Shown: positions 30,280 through 45,800 of the stretch, piece by piece
Position numbering within the stretch: position 1 is the first letter of the stretch
Layout of the letters: each line of letters opens with the position of its first letter
Source of the DNA: Pogonophryne albipinna
Lineage: Eukaryota > Chordata > Actinopteri > Perciformes > Artedidraconidae
NCBI GenBank assembly: GCA_028583405.1
Contig: JAPTMU010000284.1
Location: 127,495 to 191,494 of the forward strand
DNA: 64,000 nucleotides
Direction of reading: 5' to 3'
Notes under the pieces: generated by a model
What the model saw: the letters and a program-made list of their open reading frames with translations, nothing else
Told to the model about the DNA's origin: nothing
The model's database searches: none
Program-made: the position numbers and the translations under genes

Positions 30280-31664
30280 TTACCACCCTCCTCTCCTGCA
30301 TCAACGATGTTTGGCAGCCTTGACAGGTAGTCCGCGGTGACGTTTTCCTTGCCTGCTTTGTGCCACACACAGAACTTGAACGGTTGTAGTTCAAGATACC
30401 ATCTAGTCACCCTGGCGTTCCGGTCCTTCATGGTCTGAATCCACGTCAAGGCTCTATGGTCCGTCTGTAGGTCGAATTCCCTCCCGAGTAGGTCGTACCT
30501 TAGGCTGTCCAATGCCCACTTGATTGCCAGACACTCCTTCTCGATGGTGGAGTACCGGGTTTCACGGGGCAGAAGTTTCCTGCTGAGATACAACACTGGA
30601 CGTTCCTCTCCTGATTCTCCCTGAGCCAGCACTGCACCGATGCCCACTCCAGAGGCATCCACCTGAACCAGGAAGCGTCTTTCGAAGTCAGGACTCTGCA
30701 GTACCGGAGACGAGCACAGTTTTTTCTTCAACTCCTGGAAAGCCCTTTCACACTCTTCATTCCATTCCACAGGATTCCGAGCAGCCTTGCACGTGAGGTT
30801 GGTCAACGGAACTGCTAGAGTGGCAAACTGAGGAATGAAACGTCGATACCATCCAACCAGGCCAAGAAAGGACCGTACCTGTTTCTTGGTACGAGGTCTC
30901 GGACTGTTCAGGACGGCCTCAACTTTGTCCACCTGCGGCCTGACTTCAACGTTCCCCAGCTGATACCCAAGGTAACGAGTCTCCTGCTTAGCCCACTCAC
31001 ATTTCTGTAGGTTTAGTCTGAGTCCTGCGGCATGGATTGCACCTAGGACCCAACGAAGATGATCGAGATGTTCCTCCCAGGTCCTGCTGTAAATGACCAC
31101 GTCATCCAGGTAGGCAGCACTGCAGTCCTCGCACCCCAGAAGAACTTTGTCCATTAACCTCTGGAAGGTTGTTGGGGCACCATGTAGACCAAACGGCATC
31201 ACAGTAAACTGGAAGAGGCCGAGTGGGCTTCTGAACGCGGTGAGGTGCCGGGACTGGCTTTCCAAGGGGACCTGCCAATACCCCTTGCAGAGGTCCAAGG
31301 TAGTGATGTAGTTGGCTCGACCAATCCTCTCCAGCAGGTCCTCAATCCGGGGCATTGGGTAGGCATCAAAAAAGGAGATGGCATTCAGCTTCCCAAAGAC
31401 AATGCAAATGCGGAGAGAGCCATCCTTCTTGGGTACAATGACAATAGGGCTACTACACTCACTGGTTGATGGTTTGATTACTCCCAGCTCGAGCATCAAG
31501 CGGATTTCTTCCTTCAACGCCTCCACTAAACGTTCCGGTACTCTGTAGCATGCCTGCCGAACTGGGTTCTGCCCCGGTTTGACTCGGATTACATGCTGCA
31601 ACACACCTGTCCGGCCTGGTTTCTGTGTGAACAAGTGGGGAAGGGTATCGAAAATAACTTGCAA
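30246..31664 (-). CDS. Gypsy-type reverse transcriptase-RNase H ORF
   Basis: 472 codons without a break. RT shows VIVPKKDGSLRICI, TLDLCKGYWQVPL, PFGLHGAPTTFQRLMD and YLDDVVIYS with the catalytic Asp pair near residue 194. Next come the thumb (RSFLGLVGWYRRFIPQF) and a gypsy-type RNase H (FLVQVDASGVGIGAVLAQ, STIEKECLAI, LQTDHRALTW). It continues upstream in frame to a linker near 31720 (LDGKKPVDLQ). It ends after LPNIVDAGE with a short Lys-rich tail whose last codons and stop are inside the left LTR. No integrase zinc finger or core is encoded. Kept as CDS because the frame is intact; its expression is unknown. Confidence 0.85.
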   Translation of the reverse strand: MQVIFDTLPHLFTQKPGRTGVLQHVIRVKPGQNPVRQACYRVPERLVEALKEEIRLMLELGVIKPSTSECSSPIVIVPKKDGSLRICIVFGKLNAISFFDAYPMPRIEDLLERIGRANYITTLDLCKGYWQVPLESQSRHLTAFRSPLGLFQFTVMPFGLHGAPTTFQRLMDKVLLGCEDCSAAYLDDVVIYSRTWEEHLDHLRWVLGAIHAAGLRLNLQKCEWAKQETRYLGYQLGNVEVRPQVDKVEAVLNSPRPRTKKQVRSFLGLVGWYRRFIPQFATLAVPLTNLTCKAARNPVEWNEECERAFQELKKKLCSSPVLQSPDFERRFLVQVDASGVGIGAVLAQGESGEERPVLYLSRKLLPRETRYSTIEKECLAIKWALDSLRYDLLGREFDLQTDHRALTWIQTMKDRNARVTRWYLELQPFKFCVWHKAGKENVTADYLSRLPNIVDAGEEGGNVKKKPSSQLA

Positions 31665-31879
31665 GTCAACTGGCTTCTTGCCATCCAGGTGGGAGAGATC
31701 GACCTTCGCTGGCTGCTGATTTTCGGTTTTGCCCCTTGGGTTTCAAAACCAATTGATATTCCTTCTTCCTCTGACGTCACAGCTGTGTCCCATTCCTCAT
31801 CCTTCTTCATAAAATGTTTTCGCTCAGAGCGTAGTCCAGATCGTTTTTTAACAACACGTCCATTTTTGCGACTGGCCAT
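31589..31879 (-). pseudogene. Gag-like N-terminal stub of the gypsy element
   Basis: A Met codon lies directly at the primer site (MASRKNGRVVKKRSG). The frame is basic and then acidic for about 60 residues before it leaves the pol frame near 31730. The pol ORF lies in another frame just downstream, so a deletion appears to have fused the start of gag to the RT region. Confidence 0.5.
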
Positions 31880-31897
31880 CCCACTTCTGACACCATA

Positions 31898-32613
31898 TGT
31901 TACAAAGAGGTTCGATGAAAAAACTAGGAATTAAATAAAATGGCTAGAGTCACCAAAAATGTATCCTTAGGTGCTTTTATTGACAGCCAACATGCTGAAA
32001 AAACACAAAGTAACAAGTATTTTACAGGAAGAAAACAAAAACCTCATATATACATACAGGTCGAGGACATATAACTGGTCCCTCTCTGCTCTACAGCCAG
32101 TCAGACACTCCAAAATACTTGTGGCCAGGGTTTTATACATGTTAAGCCCCTCCCCATAGGACAATCCACTATTTATACCCCTAACCAATGTCATTCTAAT
32201 CTACAAACACATTCACAATGCAAGACAAATTACCCAAACACAACAAATCAAAATAGGTCAACATATTATATCTTTCTGACCACAGAAGCCCCAAACAATA
32301 ACATTTTTACACTCGCAAGAAAAGTGCCACCCGTGCCCATGCACTACATGGTATGCTCCAATTGAGCACAGGTGTTCCCACTGATTGATCCTCTACTTAA
32401 GGCTGCTTCTTTCTGTTGCTCTGTTTGGCCTTCACAACCTTGAAGGAGAGGGTAAGCAGGTTACTTGTAAAAAGACTTCCAATAAATCTGTTTTGAACAA
32501 ACCATGACTTTGGTTTTATTTCATCAATGTCCAGGTAAGTTATTAATGTGTTTCCCTCAGTGTGCCTTTTACCATGCCCCTATGCCAACTGTGATGAAGG
32601 CTTCTTCTTCACA
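31898..32613 (-). repeat. Right LTR of the gypsy element (complete)
   Basis: 716 bp, TG...CA ends, next to the primer-binding site on its inner side. As the 5' LTR of a minus-strand element it would carry the promoter. Confidence 0.88.
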
Positions 32614-33810
32614 GTTAAGAATAAACATCTTAAAGCAAATAACAATAAACAATAGCCCTTAACCCTGTAAGGCTCCCGGTTGTAATTTTACATCATTACT
32701 TGAAGCTATCCTAAAAAAGTCAGTAAATGTTTTGGTATTTTAAAAGACGACATTTACATAGTCAAGAGGTCCTTTTGTTCAGCCTCACGATGCTATTGGG
32801 TAGTCAATGTGTTATAGGTCCTGCCCTCTGGAGCATACACAGCAGGGATTCTGGGCCCCATGGAAAGATATCACATTGGGCCCAGGCCCGGGCCACGCCA
32901 ACCAAGCACACTTACTGTAACCACACCTCCAGAACCCAACCCACTCATGTATGCTTTATATAACTCTACCTGTACAGGCTTGCATCTATCTGTAGTCCAA
33001 CACTAATATTTACTGACACTGAGCTGTGAAAATATAACACTTATGGGGGGACAGGGCTGCTGAGCCTAGAGATGGATCTGTTGGTCCCGGCACCAGGGGG
33101 AGGGACAACTGGTTTAGTGAATAGCTGCTCAAAATGTACCTGCATTTACTAAACGTCAGCTAAAAGAGGAGTGACATGAAAAACCTGGATAGATATTAAC
33201 AGTACTTAATGTCAGCTTAGTACAAAAAATAAAAAAACATTATTATTTACAATGGAAGCATTGCGAACATTGCGTAGCGAACAGACACATTTCCACCACT
33301 CAGACCACACCCACCTTTTCTCTGAGAAACTGGGTGACATGCTGTCGCGCTTTAGTCCCTCTCTCTTTCTCTCCTTTCTTTTCTCTTTTGAAAGCCTGAC
33401 GTTGTGAGTCGTTGAGACATCGTTCACACGTAAGTACTAGCATCCCTGCTCCTCACATGCTCTCACTCTCTGCTAGAAAGTGCCGTTTGGAGGCAGGACC
33501 AAACCATTACATGTAAATAGAGGGGGGTGTTCGAGGCTTTGGATAATTAACTTTTGGAAGAAAAGAAGTTTAATGAATTGTAAGTTTAGTGAGTACATTA
33601 TCAATATAACGTCCTATTAATGTTAATTCTTGATGAATGATGAAAGGTTACTTAAACATTGTTTTCTTAATGTTCTAAAATAGTTTGGGCCCCCGTGGTG
33701 AGGGTGTTTGGGGTGGCCAATAGGGTGGCCAGGATTCAGCTGGGGGTGGCCAGGATTCAGCTGGGGGTGGCCGTGTCAAGAAGACCTCGCCCCTCGGCTT
33801 ACCTTACCAC
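32614..33810. other. Non-coding stretch between gypsy element and giant minisatellite
   Basis: No gene supported. GGGATTCTGGGCCCCATGG near 32850 and TTGGGCCCCCGTGG near 33687 could be ends of an old transposon. From 33700 to 33780 the phrase GGGTGGCCAGGATTCAGCTG is tandemly duplicated, and CTTACCTTACCACGATAC leads into the array. Confidence 0.4.
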
Positions 33811-36800
33811 GATACAACAAGTACACGTTACAACAAGAACACGTTACAACAAGTACACGTTACAACAAGAACACGATACAAGTAAGCGTTACAACAAGAA
33901 CACGATACAACAAGCACACGTTACAACAAGCACACGATACAACAAGCACACGTTACAACAAGCACACGATACAACAAGAACACGTTACAACAAGCACACG
34001 TTACAACAAGCACACGATACAACAAGCACACGTTACAACAAGCACACGTTACAACAAGCACACGATACAACAAGAACACGTTACAACAAGCACACGTTAC
34101 AACAAGAACACGTTACAACAAGAACACGATACAACAAGAACACGTTACAACAAGCACACGATACAACAAGCACACGATACAACAAGCACACGTTACAACA
34201 AGAACACGTTACAACAAGTACACAATACAACAAGTACACGTTACAACAAGAACACGTTACAACAAGAACACGATACAACAAGTACACGTTACAACAAGAA
34301 CACGTTACAACAAGCACACGATACAACAAGCACACGTTACAACAAGCACACGATACAACAAGAACACGTTACAACAAGTACACGATACAACAAGAACACG
34401 ATACAACAAGTACACGATACAACAAGTACACGTTACAACAAGTACACGTTACAACAAGTACACGTTACAACAAGAACACGATACAACAAGTACACGTTAC
34501 AACAAGAACACGATACAACGAGAACACGTTACAACGAGAACACGATACAACGAGAACACGATACAACGAGTACACGTTACAACAAGAACACGATACAACA
34601 AGTACACGTTACAACAAGAACACGATACAACAAGTACACAATACAACAAGTACACGTTACAACGAGAACACGTTACAACGAGAACACGTTACAACGAGAA
34701 CACGATACAACGAGAACACGATACAACGAGTACACGTTACAACAAGAACACGATACAACAAGTACACGTTACAACAAGAACACGATACAACAAGTACACG
34801 TTACAACAAGAACACGATACAACAAGTACACGATACAACAAGTACACGTTACAACAAGAACACGATACAACAAGAACACGTTACAAGTACACGTTACAAC
34901 AAGAACACGATACAACGAGAACACGTTGCAACGAGAACACGATACAACGAGAACACGTTACAACAAGTACACGTTACAACAAGAACACGATACAACGAGC
35001 ACACGTTACAACGAGCACACGATACAACGAGCACACGATACAACGAGCACACGATACAACGAGCACACGTTACAACAAGCACACGTTACAACAAGTACAC
35101 GTTACAACAAGAACACGATACAAGTACACGTTACAACAAGCACACGATACAACAAGCACACGTTACAACAAGCACACGTTACAACAAGCACACGTTACAA
35201 CAAGCACACGTTACAACAAGAACACGATACAAGTACACGTTACAACGAGAACACGATACAACGAGAACACGTTACAACAAGCACACGTTACAACAAGTAC
35301 ACAATACAACAAGAACACGTTACAAGTACACGTTACAAGTACACGTTACAACGAGAACACGATACAACGAGAACACGTTACAACAAGCACACGATACAAC
35401 AAATACACGTTACAACAAGAACACGATACAACAAGCACACGTTACAACAAGAACACGATACAACAAGAACACGTTACAAGTACACGATACAACGAGAACA
35501 CGATACAACGAGAACACGTTACAACAAGCACACGATACAACAAGTACACGATACAACAAGAACACGATACAACAAGAACACGTTACAAGTACACGTTACA
35601 ACGAGAACACGATACAACAAGTACACGTTACAACAAGAACACGTTACAACAAGTACACAATACAACAAGTACACGTTACAACAAGTACACGTTACAACAA
35701 GAACACGTTACAACAAGAACACGTTACAACAAGAACACGTTACAACAAGTACACGTTACAACAAGTACACGTTACAACAAGTACACAATACAACAAGAAC
35801 ACGATACAACAAGCACACGTTACAACAAGCACACGATACAAGCACACGTTACAACAAGAACACGATAAAACGAGAACACGTTACAACAAGCACACGTTAC
35901 AAGTACACGTTACAACGAGAACACGATAAAACGAGAACACGTTACAACAAGCACACGTTACAACAAGCACACGTTACAACAAGAACACGTTACAACAAGC
36001 ACACGATATACAACAAGAACACGTTACAAAAGTACACGTTACAACAAGAACACGTTACAACAAGAACAGTTACAACAAGTACACGTTACAACAAGAACAC
36101 GATACAACAATGAACATGTTACAACAAGCACACGATACAAACAAGCACACAGTACAACAAGCCACGATACAACAAGCACACGTTACACAAGAACACGTTA
36201 CAACAAGTACACGTTACAACAAGTACACGATACAACAGTACACGTTACAACAAGAACACGATACAACAAGTACACGTTACAACAAGAACACGTTACAACA
36301 AGCACACGTTACAACAAGCACACGATACAACAAGCACACGATACAACAAGAACACGTTACAACAAGAACACGATACAACAAGCACACGTTACAACAAGCA
36401 CACGTTACAACAAGAACACGTTACAACAAGCACACGATACAACAAGAACACGTTACAACAAGCACACGTTACAACAAGCACACGATACAACAAGCACACG
36501 ATACAACAAGCACACGATACAACAAGCACACGATACAACAAGCACACGTTACAACAAGAACACGTTACAACAAGTACACGTTACAACAAGTACACGATAC
36601 AACAAGTACACGTTACAACAAGAACACGATACAACAAGTACACGTTACAACAAGCACACGATACAACAAGCACACGATACAACAAGCACACGTTACAACA
36701 AGCACACGATACAACAAGAACACGTTACAACAAGAACACGTTACAACAAGTACACGATACAACAAGTACACGATACAACAAGTACACGATACAACAAGTA

Positions 36801-39800
36801 CACGTTACAACAAGTACACGATACAACAAGTACACGATACAACAAGAACACGATACAACAAGTACACGTTACAACGAGTACACGATACAACGAGTACACG
36901 ATACAACGAGAACACGTTACAACAAGTACACGTTACAACAAGAACACGTTACAACAAGTACACGATACAACAAGTACACGATACAACAAGTACACGTTAC
37001 AACAAGTACACGATACAACAAGTACACGTTACAACAAGTACACGATACAACGAGTACACGATACAACGAGAACACGTTACAACGAGAACACGATACGAGT
37101 ACACACAACAAGTACACGTTACAACAAGTACACGTTACAACAAGAACACGATACAACAAGTACACGATACAACAAGTACACGTTACAACAAGTACACGTT
37201 ACAACAAGAACACAATACAACGAGAACACGTTACAACGAGAACACGATACAACGAGAACACGATACAACGAGTACACGTTACAACAAGAACACGATACAA
37301 CAAGTACACGTTACAACAAGTACACGTTACAACAAGTACACGTTACAACAAGTACACGTTACAACAAGAACACGATACAACAAGTACACGATACAACAAG
37401 TACACGTTACAACAAGTACACGTTACAACGAGAACACGTTACAACGAGTACACGTTACAACAAGAACACGATACAACAAGAACACGATACAACAAGTACA
37501 CAATACAACAAGTACACGTTACAACAAGTACACGTTACAACAAGAACACAATACAACAAGAACACGATACAACAAGTACACGATACAACAAGTACACGTT
37601 ACAACAAGAACACGATACAACAAGAACACGTTACAAGTACACGTTACAACAAGAACACGATACAACGAGAACACGTTGCAACAAGAACACGATACAACGA
37701 GAACACGTTACAAGTACACGTTACAACAAGTACACGTTACAACAAGTACACATTACAACAAGAACACGATACAACAAGAACACGTTACAAGTACACGTTA
37801 CAACAAGAACACGATACAACGAGAACACGTTACAACAAGTACACGTTACAACAAGAACACGTTACAAGTACACGATACAACAAGTACACTTTACAACAAG
37901 AACACGTTACAACAAGAACACGTTACAACAAGAACACGTTACAACAAGAACACGTTACAACAAGCACACGATACAACAAGCACACGATACAACAAGAACA
38001 CGATACAACAAGTACACGTTACAACAAGTACACGTTACAACAAGAACACGATACAACAAGAACACGATACAACAAGCACACGTTACAACAAGCACACGTT
38101 ACAACAAGCACACGTTACAACAAGCACACGATACAACAAGCACACGTTACAACAAGCACACGATACAACAAGAACACGATACAACAAGCACACGTTACAA
38201 CAAGCACACGATACAACAAGCACACGTTACAACGAGAACACGTTACAACAAGTACACGATACAACAAGTACACGTTACAACAAGCACACGTTACAACAAG
38301 CACACGATACAACGAGAACACGATACAACAAGCACACGTTACAACGAGAACACGATACAACAAGCACACGATACAACGAGAACACGTTACAACGAGTACA
38401 CGATACAACGAGCACACGATACAACAAGCACACGTTACAACAAGCACACGTTACAACAAGCACACGTTACAACGTTACAACAAGAACACGATACAACAAG
38501 TACACAATACAACAAGTACACGTTACAACAAGCACACGTTACAACAAGCACACGTTACAACGTTACAACAAGAACACGATACAACAAGTACACAATACAA
38601 CAAGTACACGTTACAACAAGCACACGTTACAACAAGCACACGATACAACGAGAACACGATACAACAAGCACACGTTACAACGAGAACACGATACAACAAG
38701 CACACGATACAACGAGAACACGTTACAACGAGTACACGATACAACGAGCACACGATACAACAAGCACACGTTACAACAAGCACACGTTACAACAAGCACA
38801 CGTTACAACAAGCACACGTTACAACAAGCACACGTTACAACAAGCACACGTTACAACGTTACAACAAGAACACGATACAACAAGTACACAATACAACAAG
38901 TACACGTTACAACAAGTACACGTTACAACAAGAACACGATACAACGAGAACACGTTACAACGAGAACACGATACAACGATACAACGAGTACACGTTACAA
39001 CAAGAACACGTTACAACAAGAACACGATACAACAAGTACACGTTACAACAAGTACACGATACAACAAGAACACGTTACAACAAGAACACGTTACAACAAG
39101 CACACGTTACAACAAGCACACGATACAACAAGAACACGTTACAACAAGTACACGTTACAACGAGTACACGTTACAACAAGAACACGATACAACAAGAACA
39201 CGTTACAACAAGCACACGTTACAACAAGCACACGATACAACAAGAACACGTTACAACAAGTACACGTTACAACAAGTACACGTTACAACAAGTACACGTT
39301 ACAACAAGAACACGATACAACAAGTACACAATACAACAAGTACACGTTACAACAAGTACACGTTACAACGAGAACACGATACAACGAGAACACGTTACAA
39401 CGAGAACACGATACAACGAGTACACGTTACAACAAGAACACGTTACAACAAGAACACGATACAACAAGAACACGATACAACAAGTACACGTTACAACAAG
39501 TACACGATACAACAAGTACACGATACAACAAGTACACGTTACAACGAGTACACGTTACAACGAGAACACGATACAACGAGTACACGTTACAACAAGAACA
39601 CGATACAACAAGAACACGATACAACGAGTACACAATACAACAAGTACACGTTACAACAAGAACACGATACAACAAGTACACGTTACAACAAGAACACGAT
39701 ACAACAAGTACACGATACAACAAGTACACGTTACAACAAGAACACGATACAACAAGAACACGTTACAAGTACACGTTACAACAAGAACACGATACAACGA

Positions 39801-42800
39801 GAACACGTTGCAACAAGAACACGATACAACGAGAACACGTTACAACAAGTACACGATACAACAAGTACACATTACAACAAGAACACGATACAACAAGAAC
39901 ACGATACAACAAGAACACGTTACAAGTACACGTTACAACAAGAACACGATACAACGAGAACACGTTACAACAAGTACACGTTACAACAAGAACACGTTAC
40001 AACAAGTACACTTTACAACAAGAACACGTTACAACAAGTACACGTTACAACAAGAACACGTTACAACAAGAACACGTTACAACAAGCACACGATACAACA
40101 AGCACACGTTACAACAAGCACACGTTACAACAAGCACACGATACAACAAGCACACGTTACAACAAGAACACGATACAACAAGAACACGATACAACAAGTA
40201 CACGATACAACAAGAACACGATACAACAAGCACACGTTACAACAAGCACACGATACAACAAGCACACGTTACAACAAGCACACGATACAACAAGAACACG
40301 ATACAACAAGCACACGTTACAACAAGCACACGATACAACAAGCACACGTTACAACAAGCACACGATACAACGAGAACACGTTACAACAAGTACACGATAC
40401 AACAAGCACACGTTACAACAAGCACACGTTACAACAAGCACACGATACAACAAGCACACGTTACAACAAGCACACGATACAACGAGAACACGTTACAACA
40501 AGTACACGATACAACAAGTACACGTTACAACAAGAACACGTTACAACAAGTACACGATACAACAAGTACACGTTACAACAAGAACACGATACAACGAGCA
40601 CACGTTACAACGAGAACACGTTACAACGAGCACACGATACAACGAGCACACGATACAACGAGCACACGTTACAACAAGAACACGTTACAACAAGTACACG
40701 TTACAACAAGTACACGATACAACAAGCACACGTTACAACAAGTACACGTTACAACAAGAACACAATACAACAAGAACACGATACAACAAGTACACGATAC
40801 AACAAGTACACGTTACAACAAGAACACGATACAACAAGAACACGTTACAAGTACACGTTACAACAAGAACACGATACAACGAGAACACGTTGCAACAAGA
40901 ACACGATACAACGAGAACACGTTACAACAAGTACACATTACAACAAGAACACGATACAACAAGAACACGTTACAAGTACACGTTACAACAAGAACACGAT
41001 ACAACGAGAACACGTTACAACAAGTACACGTTACAACAAGAACACGTTACAACAAGTACACGATACAACAAGTACACTTTACAACAAGAACACGTTACAA
41101 CAAGAACACGTTACAACAAGAACACGTTACAACAAGCACACGATACAACAAGCACACGATACAACAAGCACACGTTACAACAAGAACACGATACAACAAG
41201 TACACGTTACAACAAGAACACGATACAACAAGAACACGATACAACAAGCACACGTTACAACAAGCACACGTTACAACAAGCACACGATACAACAAGCACA
41301 CGTTACAACAAGCACACGATACAACAAGAACACGATACAACAAGCACACGTTACAACAAGCACACGATACAACAAGCACACGTTACAACGAGAACACGTT
41401 ACAACAAGTATACGATACAACAAGAACACGTTACAAGTACACGTTACAACAAGAACACGATACAACGAGAACACGTTACAACAAGTACACGTTACAACAA
41501 CACGTTACAACAAGAACACGTTACAACAAGTACACGTTACAACAAGAACACGTTACAACAAGAACACGTTACAACAAGCACACGATACAACAAGCACACG
41601 TTACAACAAGCACACGTTACAACAAGCACACGATACAACAAGCACACGTTACAACAAGCACACGATACAACAAGTACACGATACAACAAGAACACGATAC
41701 AACAAGCACACGTTACAACAAGCACACGTTACAACAAGCACACGATACAACAAGCACACGTTACAACAAGCACACGATACAACAAGAACACGATACAACA
41801 AGCACACGTTACAACAAGCACACGATACAACAAGCACACGTTACAACAAGCACACGATACAACGAGAACACGTTACAACAAGTACACGATACAACAAGTA
41901 CACGTTACAACAGAACACGTTACAANNNNNNNNNNNNNNNNNNNNNNNNNNNNNNNNNNNNNNNNNNNNNNNNNNNNNNNNNNNNNNNNNNNNNNNNNNN
42001 NNNNNNNNNNNNNNNNNNNNNNNNNNNNNNNNNNNNNNNNNNNNNNNNNNNNNNNNNNNNNNNNNNNNNNNNNNNNNNNNNNNNNNNNNNNNNNNNNNNN
42101 NNNNNNNNNNNNNNNNNNNNNNNNNNNNNNNNNNNNNNNNNNNNNNNNNNNNNNNNNNNNNNNNNNNNNNNNNNNNNNNNNNNNNNNNNNNNNNNNNNNN
42201 NNNNNNNNNNNNNNNNNNNNNNNNNNNNNNNNNNNNNNNNNNNNNNNNNNNNNNNNNNNNNNNNNNNNNNNNNNNNNNNNNNNNNNNNNNNNNNNNNNNN
42301 NNNNNNNNNNNNNNNNNNNNNNNNNNNNNNNNNNNNNNNNNNNNNNNNNNNNNNNNNNNNNNNNNNNNNNNNNNNNNNNNNNNNNNNNNNNNNNNNNNNN
42401 NNNNNNNNNNNNNNNNNNNNNNNNNNNNNNNNNNNNNNNNNNNNNNNNNNNNNNNNNNNNNNNNNNNNNNNNNNNNNNNNNNNNNNNNNNNNNNNNNNNN
42501 NNNNNNNNNNNNNNNNNNNNNNNNNNNNNNNNNNNNNNNNNNNNNNNNNNNNNNNNNNNNNNNNNNNNNNNNNNNNNNNNNNNNNNNNNNNNNNNNNNNN
42601 NNNNNNNNNNNNNNNNNNNNNNNNNNNNNNNNNNNNNNNNNNNNNNNNNNNNNNNNNNNNNNNNNNNNNNNNNNNNNNNNNNNNNNNNNNNNNNNNNNNN
42701 NNNNNNNNNNNNNNNNNNNNNNNNNNNNNNNNNNNNNNNNNNNNNNNNNNNNNNNNNNNNNNNNNNNNNNNNNNNNNNNNNNNNNNNNNNNNNNNNNNNN

Positions 42801-45800
42801 NNNNNNNNNNNNNNNNNNNNNNNNNNNNNNNNNNNNNNNNNNNNNNNNNNNNNNNNNNNNNNNNNNNNNNNNNNNNNNNNNNNNNNNNNNNNNNNNNNNN
42901 NNNNNNNNNNNNNNNNNNNNNNNNNCACGATACAACAAGAACACGTTACAACAAGAACACGATACAACAAGAACACGATACAACAAGTACACGATACAAC
43001 AAGTACACGTTACAACAAGAACACGATACAACAAGTACACGTTACAACAAGAACACAATACAACAAGAACACGATACAACAAGTACACGTTACAACAAGA
43101 ACACGATACAACAAGAACACGTTACAAGTACACGTTACAACAAGAACACGATACAACGAGAACACGTTGCAACAAGAACACGATACAACGAGAACACGTT
43201 ACAACAAGTACACGTTACAACAAGTACACGTTACAACAAGTACACGTTACAACAAGAACACGATACAACAAGAACAAGTTACAAGTACACGTTACAACAA
43301 GAACACGATACAACGAGAACACGTTACAAGTACACGTTACAACAAGAACACGTTACAACAAGTACACGATACAACAAGTACACTTTACAACAAGAACACG
43401 TTACAACAAGTACACGTTACAACAAGAACACGTTACAACAAGAACACGTTACAACAAGCACACGATACAACAAGCACACGATACAACAAGCACACGTTAC
43501 AACAAGAACACGTTACAACAAGAACACGATACAACAAGAACACGATACAACAAGTACACGATACAACAAGTACACGATACAACAAGAACACGTTACAACA
43601 AGCACACGTTACAACAAGCACACGATACAACAAGCACACGTTACAACAAGCACACGATACAACAAGAACACGATACAACAAGCACACGTTACAACAAGCA
43701 CACGATACAACAAGCACACGTTACAACAAGCACACGATACAACGAGAACACGTTACAACGAGTACACGATACAACAAGTACACGTTACAACGAGAACACG
43801 TTACAACGAGATCACGATACAACGAGCACACGTTACGAGAACACGTTACAACGAGCACACGATACAACGAGCACACGATACAACGAGAACACGATACAAC
43901 GAGCACACGTTACAACGAGTACACGTTACAACAAGTACACGTTACAACAAGCACACGTTACAACAAGTACACGTTACAACAAGCACACGTTACAACGAGC
44001 ACACGTTACAACAAGCACACGATACAACAAGCACACGATACAACAAGCACACGATACAACAAGCACACGTTACAACAAGCACACGATACAACAAGCACAC
44101 GATACAACAAGCACACGTTACAACAAGCACACGTTACAACAAGCACACGTTACAACAAGCACACGTTACAACAAGCACACGTTACAACAAGCACACGTTA
44201 CAACAAGCACACGTTACAACAAGCACACGATACAACAAGCACACGATACAACAAGCACACGTTACAACAAGAACACGTTACAACAAGCACACGTTACAAC
44301 AAGCACACGTTACAACAAGCACACGATACAACAAGCACACGTTACAACAAGCACACGTTACAACAAGCACACGTTACAACGAGAACACGATACAAGTACA
44401 CGTTACAACGAGAACACGTTACAACAAGCACACGATACAACAAGCACACGTTACAACAAGCACACGTTACAACAAGCACACGTTACAACAAGCACACGTT
44501 ACAACAAGCACACGTTACAACAAGCACACGTTACAACAAGAACACGATACAACGAGAACACGATACAACGAGAACACGTTACAACAAGCACACGATACAA
44601 CAAGCACACGTTACAACAAGCACACGTTACAACAAGCACACGTTACAACAAGCACACGTTACAACAAGAACACGATACAAGTACACGTTACAACGAGAAC
44701 ACGATACAACGAGAACACGTTACAACAAGCACACGATACAACAAGCACACGTTACAACAAGCACACGTTACAACAAGCACACGTTACAACAAGCACACGA
44801 TACAACAAGCACACGTTACAACAAGCACACGTTACAACAAGCACACGTTACAACAAGAACACGATACAAGTACACGTTACAACGAGAACACGATACAACG
44901 AGAACACGTTACAACAAGCACACGTTACAACAAGCACACGTTACAACAAGAACACGTTACAAGTACACGTTACAACGAGAACACGATACAACGAGAACAC
45001 GTTACAACAAGCACACGATACAACAAGCACACGTTACAACAAGAACACGTTACAACAAGAACACGATACAACAAGAACACGTTACAAGTACACGATACAA
45101 CGAGAACACGATACAACGAGAACACGTTACAACAAGCACACGATACAACAAGTACACGATACAACAAATACACGTTACAACAAGAACACGATACAACAAG
45201 AACACGTTACAAGTACACGTTACAACGAGAACACGATACAACGAGAACACGATACAACGAGAACACGATACAACGAGAACACGTTACAACGAGAACACGA
45301 TACAACGAGAACACGTTACAACAAGTACACGTTACAACAAGTACACGTTACAACAAGAACACGTTACAACAAGTACACGATACAACAAGTACACATTACA
45401 ACAAGAACACGATACAACAAGAACACGTTACAAGTACACGTTACAACAAGAACACGATACAACGAGAACACGTTACAACAAGTACACGTTACAACAAGAA
45501 CACGTTACAACAAGTACACGATACAACAAGTACACTTTACAACAAGAACACGTTACAACAAGTACACGTTACAACAAGAACACGTTACAACAAGAACACG
45601 TTACAACAAGCACACGATACAACAAGCACACGTTACAACAAGCACACGATACAACAAGCACACGTTACAACAAGAACACGATACAACAAGTACACGTTAC
45701 AACAAGAACACGATACAACAAGAACACGATACAACAAGTACACGATACAACAAGTACACGATACAACAAGAACACGATACAACAAGAACACGATACAACA

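Larger units (their letters stand above)
29592..32613 (-). mobile_element. Compact Ty3/gypsy retrotransposon without integrase, minus strand
   Basis: Two near-identical LTRs flank 1.6 kb. The right LTR is 31898-32613 (716 bp, TGTTACAAAG...TTCTTCACA). The left copy is 29592-30279, lacks the first 13 bp and lacks a 15-bp segment present in the right copy near 32057-32072. On the minus strand the right LTR is followed after two bases by TGGTGTCAGAAGTGGGA (complement of 31879-31895), a tRNA-Leu-type primer site. The internal region holds a short Gag-like start and RT-RNase H only. With no integrase or full Gag it must be non-autonomous. No target duplication is visible. Confidence 0.88.

Noticed and set aside
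41841..43088. Minus-strand Cys/Val/Leu-rich frames in the array
   Set aside because: Shadow frames of the same repeat (CCNVCLLYRVLVV pattern), often across the N gap, with no independent support.
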